A DNA stretch of 24,840 nucleotides from a virus: positions 1-24,840 of IMG/VR virus record IMGVR_UViG_3300033146_005244; one strand, 5' to 3'. Shown here piece by piece: positions 21,321 through 24,840 of this stretch (positions within the stretch are counted from its first letter, which is position 1; each line of letters opens with the position of its first letter). The notes below the pieces were generated by a model. It saw only the letters and a program-made list of their open reading frames with translations, ran no database searches and was not told the origin of the DNA. Both the position numbers and the translations under genes were made by a program.

Positions 21321-21570
21321 TACTATGGTTAAGAAATTTGTTTATTTCCTTGAAAATAAACAAGAGTATAATCAAAAATATGCAGATATGATATTAGAAG
21401 AAGCGACTGCTTGGAATAAAACATATCTCTTAAAAGAGTTAGAACGTCAAGTTCGTATTTTTATTGAGTATGATGAACAACCGAATAAAGTTAATTTTAA
21501 TTATTTACCATTTTGTGAAAAATTCAAGCAAAAAAAACCATCAAAATTTTACTTGACAAAAAAAGAATAA
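21310..21570 (+). CDS. Small unrecognised protein, about 86 aa
   Basis: The frame has no strong start. ATG 21310 (MKFNTMVKKF), overlapping the HNH stop by 11 bases, is preferred to a TTG at 21298; ATG 21325 is possible. The protein has helical segments ILEEATAWNKTYLLKELERQ and a Phe/Lys-rich end (NYLPFCEKFKQKKPSKFYLTKK). No known domain is seen. The stop codon lies inside the conserved-spacer promoter of the gp47 gene, so the end of the gene and that promoter share bases. It is compact, in frame and placed within the recombination gene block, which is the only support. Confidence 0.55.
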   Translation: MKFNTMVKKFVYFLENKQEYNQKYADMILEEATAWNKTYLLKELERQVRIFIEYDEQPNKVNFNYLPFCEKFKQKKPSKFYLTKKE

Positions 21571-21581
21571 TATGTTATTAT
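21553..21581 (+). promoter_or_regulatory. Sigma70-like promoter P4 of gp47
   Basis: TTGACA (21553-21558), a spacer AAAAAAGAATAATATGT of 17 bases, and TATTAT (21576-21581). The ATG at 21603 follows with AGGAG between, giving a very short leader. The promoter lies inside the end of the upstream 86-aa gene. Confidence 0.85.
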
Positions 21582-21602
21582 TATATAACAGGAGAATAAT
21601 AT

Positions 21603-22583
21603 ATGGCACGTGTAGTTCTTACAAGTGATTGGCATATCCAATCAGGAATATATACAGATATTGGAATGGATTACATTTCATATTTACAGGAATTTTGTAA
21701 AGAGAATGGAATAAAGAATATTATTATTGCAGGAGATATCTTTGAAAAATCAGCCAAGATACAGAACGATGCGTTTATTCCATTATTTTTTAAGTTCAAA
21801 GAATTAAGAGACCAAGGATTGAATGTAATTACAATTCTTGGAAATCATGATATTTTTAGTGTAGATAATGATAGTTTAGTAGAGACATTTTCAGTATTTG
21901 GTGATGTTGTTAAAGGTTTTGAACAGATCGAATTAGGTGGAAGAAAAATTGATTTACTTCCTTATACTAAAAGAGAGGATGATATCCCTACTGATGGTGA
22001 TTTATTAATAACTCATTTAAGTATAGCCGATTTCCAGTTCGATAATAAATATCATGTAAATGAAAAAGCTGGGTTCTCCAGAAAGTTATTTAGTGGTTAT
22101 AATAAAGTGTTTTCAGGACACTTTCATAGACCTCAAAGTAAAGGAAATGTAATTTTTATAGGTTCTCCTTATCAGATGAATTTTGGGGAAATAGGCCAGA
22201 AGAAAGGGTTTATAGTTTTAGATTTAGAGACTGATAAATGGGAAAGACATTACTATGATCAAGCTCCTGTTTATAAAAAAATTAACGGCGAAGATTTTCA
22301 AAATGTAGATGTTAATAATTCTTTTGTTCAAGTAGTAATAAAAGAGAAACTTGATAATTATGTTAAACTAAAACACATACTTTATGAAAAAGGAGCGTTG
22401 AATGTAACTCCTTATTTTATAGATACTGCTGATGATATTAGTGTAAATGAAGATGCGAAGATTGATATGAATTCATCAGTAAAAGATATGGTTAATGAGT
22501 ATATAATGAATAATATTAAAATGGAAGGAATAGAGAATAAGAAGTTAGTTGATATTTTTGAAAAAGTTGTTCAGGTTATGTAA
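21603..22583 (+). CDS. 47: gp47-like recombination endonuclease subunit (SbcD/Mre11 family)
   Basis: The protein has 326 aa (T4 gp47 has 339). The metallophosphatase motifs are complete: D9-W-H11, AGDIF (43-47) with D45, LGNHD (79-83), ITHLS near 135, and the GHFHRPQ pair near 173-179. gp47 and gp46 form the nuclease complex that resects DNA ends to make the 3' tails used by UvsX. AGGAG lies a few bases before the ATG. The next small gene overlaps its stop codon (TAATG), and the gp46 gene begins about 1.05 kb downstream, rather than adjacent, because four small genes are inserted between them. Confidence 0.93.
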   Translation: MARVVLTSDWHIQSGIYTDIGMDYISYLQEFCKENGIKNIIIAGDIFEKSAKIQNDAFIPLFFKFKELRDQGLNVITILGNHDIFSVDNDSLVETFSVFGDVVKGFEQIELGGRKIDLLPYTKREDDIPTDGDLLITHLSIADFQFDNKYHVNEKAGFSRKLFSGYNKVFSGHFHRPQSKGNVIFIGSPYQMNFGEIGQKKGFIVLDLETDKWERHYYDQAPVYKKINGEDFQNVDVNNSFVQVVIKEKLDNYVKLKHILYEKGALNVTPYFIDTADDISVNEDAKIDMNSSVKDMVNEYIMNNIKMEGIENKKLVDIFEKVVQVM

Positions 22584-22744
22584 TGATGAACGTTAATGAT
22601 AAAAAAGACGGAAGAAGATTTAAGTTTGAAATAATACATAGTCTGTTTAAGTCTTATGATATAGAAAGCGGATTGTTTAAATGGAGAGAATCTTTACATT
22701 ATTTTAAGAGAGGCGAAATGATGAGATATGTTAGAGAAGTATGA
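22583..22744 (+). CDS. Small protein, 53 aa, first of the LF-x-x-Y cluster
   Basis: It starts at an ATG that overlaps the gp47 stop (TAATG) and ends at 22744, overlapping the next ATG (ATGA). It begins MMNVNDKKDGRRFKFEIIHS and contains HSLFKSYDIESG, similar to segments in the next three genes. The overlaps at both ends and lack of stops are typical of genuine operon genes. No function is recognised; the end is basic (RGEMMRYVREV). Confidence 0.5.
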   Translation: MMNVNDKKDGRRFKFEIIHSLFKSYDIESGLFKWRESLHYFKRGEMMRYVREV

Positions 22745-22905
22745 CAACATTAACAACAAGGATAGACACATTAGTATATTTATTTGGAAGTTATGATTTA
22801 TCTAAGTATTTCGAAATAGAGTTATGTAGTAGTTTTTCGTCGCAAAAATTATTTATGAGAAAAAATTATAATAAAATATCTGTGTTGGGATTTAGTGATA
22901 AATAA
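22741..22905 (+). CDS. Small protein, 54 aa, second of the LF-x-x-Y cluster
   Basis: It begins MTTLTTRIDTLVYLFGSYDL. The element R-I-D-T-L-x2-LF-x2-Y recurs in the next protein as R-L-D-T-L-x2-LF-x2-Y and in the fourth as K-L-D-T-L-x2-IF-x2-Y. The start overlaps the previous stop by four bases (ATGA), so translation is likely coupled. No function is known. Confidence 0.5.
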   Translation: MTTLTTRIDTLVYLFGSYDLSKYFEIELCSSFSSQKLFMRKNYNKISVLGFSDK

Positions 22906-22912
22906 GGGTATA

Positions 22913-23203
22913 ATGATGGAATGGGTAGAAAGGATAACTTTAGATACAACAAGTAGATTAGATACTCTTTCTTTTTTGTTTAAGAATTACTTTACTAATA
23001 AAGAAAGAAAATATTTTCTATTATTTGTCGGAATAAACAAGTATGGAGTTAGAATTGATAATCCTCCTCATAGACTTAATCCGTTTGAGAATTATTATAA
23101 AGAGGTTTCGAATAGCTCGCTTGCTTCTTTAGCAAGAGGGTCGTTTTCTCCAATAGAAAAATACCCAGCAGTAACTAGTACTATAAGTGATTATTTTGAA
23201 TGA
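22913..23203 (+). CDS. Small protein, about 96 aa, third of the LF-x-x-Y cluster
   Basis: ATG 22913 or 22916 follows AAGGG by four or seven bases; the GTG at 22895 is inside the previous gene and unlikely. It contains SRLDTLSFLFKNYF and later DNPPHRLNPFENYYKEV, the latter paired with YNPPHKDNLFSLVYEF of the next gene. The cluster thus looks like repeated duplication of one small domain. The last four bases form ATGA with the next gene. No function is recognised. Confidence 0.6.
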   Translation: MMEWVERITLDTTSRLDTLSFLFKNYFTNKERKYFLLFVGINKYGVRIDNPPHRLNPFENYYKEVSNSSLASLARGSFSPIEKYPAVTSTISDYFE

Positions 23204-23445
23204 TAATAGAAAAGTTAGATACTTTAATAAATATATTTAATAACTATGCTGTTAATATAGATATAGAAATTTTTGAAATTAATAGGGGAACTAATGGACT
23301 TATATGGCATTTATATAATCCTCCTCATAAAGATAATTTATTTAGTCTTGTATATGAGTTTACCTCAAACCATACAAAAATGAACGTAAATTGGACAGAG
23401 GAATCATTGGAAGATATGAAAGTTTTTCTTCAACTTAAAAAGTAG
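23200..23445 (+). CDS. Small protein, 81 aa, fourth of the LF-x-x-Y cluster
   Basis: It begins MIIEKLDTLINIFNNYAVN, with the same LDTL-x2-(L/I)F-x2-Y element, and carries NPPHKDNLF matching NPPHRLNPF in the previous protein. Overlap of ATGA with the preceding stop indicates coupled translation. The end is charged (SLEDMKVFLQLKK). No function is known; a role with the gp46/47 complex is only suggested by position. Confidence 0.62.
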   Translation: MIIEKLDTLINIFNNYAVNIDIEIFEINRGTNGLIWHLYNPPHKDNLFSLVYEFTSNHTKMNVNWTEESLEDMKVFLQLKK

Positions 23446-23486
23446 AAGATGATTTATCAAAATAGTAAGCGAGGAATTGATATTAA

Positions 23487-23642
23487 ATGAAAACAAGCAA
23501 AGGAAGATTAGGCTCATTGCCATTAATCTACAAGTATTTTTTAAAAGATACAATTATGATATCTTTGAAGAAAGAAAGGATTTCGATTTTTAATGATGGC
23601 ACTCTTAAGAGAACTATAAGTGGAAGGAAGAGAATAGATTGA
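23487..23642 (+). CDS. Small basic protein, 51 aa
   Basis: It begins MKTSKGRLGSLPLIYKYFLK and ends KRTISGRKRID. It lacks the LDTL element of the four genes before it but lies in the same run. GAGGAA lies 10 bases or so upstream. Its TGA overlaps the TTG start of gp46. A short, basic, possibly nucleic-acid-binding peptide; function unknown. Confidence 0.5.
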   Translation: MKTSKGRLGSLPLIYKYFLKDTIMISLKKERISIFNDGTLKRTISGRKRID

Positions 23643-24840
23643 AACTACAATATGTAAAACTAAAAAACTTTAAAAGTTATCCAGACGCAGAAACTGAATT
23701 TGATTTAAGTTTTGATGGTATTAAATTAGTTATTGGTGCTAATGGCGATGGAAAAAGTACATTTTTTGATGCTATAATTTGGTGTATTTATGGAAAAAAT
23801 CAAGATGGTGCTGATGGAGTAGTTAATAGAAAAACCAAAAAAAATTGTAAAGTGGAAGTAGGTTTTAAAATTGGTGGTAATAATTATTCTATAATTAGAT
23901 ATAGAAAACATGAAACTAATGGAAATAAATTATTATTTTTTAAAGGAACTAAAAACATATCTCAAAGAACTACTGGTGCAACTCAAGAGTTTATTAATGG
24001 AATTATAGAAATACAATATAATACTATGATATCTTCTGTAATATTATCATCAGAACTTTATACTTCATTTTTAAGAGCATCACGATCTGATAGATTAAAA
24101 ACATTAGAATCTATATTATCATTAAAAGAGATAACTTCATTTTATAATAAATTAAAAAAATTAAAAGAGCCTATTGATGAAAAAGTTGATTTAACAAAAA
24201 GAGAAGAAGAAAAAATAGAAGTTGAAATAACATCATTAAGTGATAATATTAATGAATATAAAGAAGGAGTTAAAGAAACACTTTTAAAATTAAAAGCAGA
24301 AAAAGAAAAATTACAAGATGAAGTATTTAAATTAACAGGTAAAATCGCTAATTATGAAAAAATTGATATAAATAAAGAATTATTAAATAATGAAAATTAT
24401 GATTTAGTGACTATGAGAAATATTGATTTAAAAAATGAAATAGAATTTGAAGAAAAAAAAGTTATAAATATAGATAATAAAGTTGAAAAATATAATTCTA
24501 ATAAATTATCTGTAAAAAAATGGGAAGATATTGATGTTAATACTGAAATTGTATTGCTTGATAAATACGAAAAAGAACTTGCTCATAATGAAAAAATTAA
24601 TAATGAAATTAATAAATTAAAAATTGAAATAAACAATAATATACCTTCTTTGTTAAAGTCAATTGATTTAAAAAATATAGAAGTAAAAGCTTTAAATAAT
24701 GAAATACAAAATTTATTGAAAAATTCAGAAGTTTGTCCTACTTGTGGTCAAAAAGTAGATGAAGAACTAACAAAAAAATTGTCAAAAAGTAAACAAGATA
24801 AAATAGAAGAATTAAATAATCAAATAAATGAAGAAAATAA
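23639..24840 (+). CDS. 46: gp46-like recombination endonuclease subunit (SbcC/Rad50 family), 5' part
   Basis: The 400 codons present run to the window edge. The N-terminus KLQYVKLKNFKSY is typical of SbcC/Rad50 ATPases, followed by the P-loop GANGDGKST (33-41) and a signature-like VILSSELYTSFLRAS (about 137-151), then long coiled coil and the zinc hook CPTC near residue 366-369. It is the ATPase partner of gp47. The start is a TTG at 23639, overlapping the TGA of the previous gene; GGAAGGAAG lies about 10 bases upstream and no ATG is near. Zinc hooks dimerise two such proteins at the coiled-coil tips. Confidence 0.9.
   Translation, partial: MKLQYVKLKNFKSYPDAETEFDLSFDGIKLVIGANGDGKSTFFDAIIWCIYGKNQDGADGVVNRKTKKNCKVEVGFKIGGNNYSIIRYRKHETNGNKLLFFKGTKNISQRTTGATQEFINGIIEIQYNTMISSVILSSELYTSFLRASRSDRLKTLESILSLKEITSFYNKLKKLKEPIDEKVDLTKREEEKIEVEITSLSDNINEYKEGVKETLLKLKAEKEKLQDEVFKLTGKIANYEKIDINKELLNNENYDLVTMRNIDLKNEIEFEEKKVINIDNKVEKYNSNKLSVKKWEDIDVNTEIVLLDKYEKELAHNEKINNEINKLKIEINNNIPSLLKSIDLKNIEVKALNNEIQNLLKNSEVCPTCGQKVDEELTKKLSKSKQDKIEELNNQINEEN

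Noticed and set aside
23100-23140. CTTGCT/AGCAAG hairpin as a terminator
   Set aside because: It lies inside the coding sequence of the 96-aa protein, has a 6-bp stem and no T-run.

Overview
This AT-rich window (roughly three quarters A+T by eye) comes from the genome of a T4-like contractile-tailed phage (myovirus). The core T4-type genes are all recognisable: tail tape measure, tail tube (gp19), the gp26-type baseplate/tail-assembly protein, single-strand binding protein gp32, recombinase UvsX, helicase UvsW, and the recombination nuclease pair gp47/gp46. A GroES-like co-chaperonin, an Hsp20 and two free-standing homing endonucleases fit a marine or epsilonproteobacterial T4 relative, but the sequence does not fix the host.

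Layout. Positions 1-5555 hold minus-strand virion genes: the N-terminal 764 codons of a tape measure, a 649-aa probable baseplate/tail protein, a 202-aa unknown, and two small genes (58 and 84 aa). One tiny lysine-rich plus-strand gene (4367-4522) sits between them. Positions 5643-6140 encode a 165-aa helical protein on the plus strand. It converges, across a perfect bidirectional terminator, on a minus-strand operon (9437 to 6202) of four genes ending in a 605-aa protein with a DHH phosphoesterase domain. Three of the four operon proteins begin with a short helix ending in L-N-E, which looks like the propeptide that sends T4 internal proteins into the head and is cut off by the gp21 protease.

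From 9649 everything is plus-strand except the tail tube gene. The order is: gp26-like gene with a probable +1 frameshift extension; an untranslated stretch with two tandem promoters; gp32; uvsX; a small gene split by a +1 shift; groES-like; uvsW; a 652-aa late-type protein that also carries the head-targeting-like N-terminus; a 255-aa unknown; hsp20; a Vsr-like (EDxHD) homing endonuclease; tail tube (minus); an HNH endonuclease; a small unknown; gp47; four small overlapping genes that share a motif; and the start of gp46, which runs off the window.

Two promoter classes appear. Four near-identical sigma70-like promoters, conserved even in the spacer, lie upstream of gp32 (twice), hsp20 and gp47. 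A different motif, about TAAAGATAATACTA or TAAAGATAAATATAA, lies upstream of virion genes and probably marks late transcription. The most interesting observations are the candidate +1 frameshift in the gp26-like gene, the predicted head-packaged DHH phosphoesterase and its family of propeptide-bearing neighbours, and the tandem small-ORF family between the gp47 and gp46 genes.
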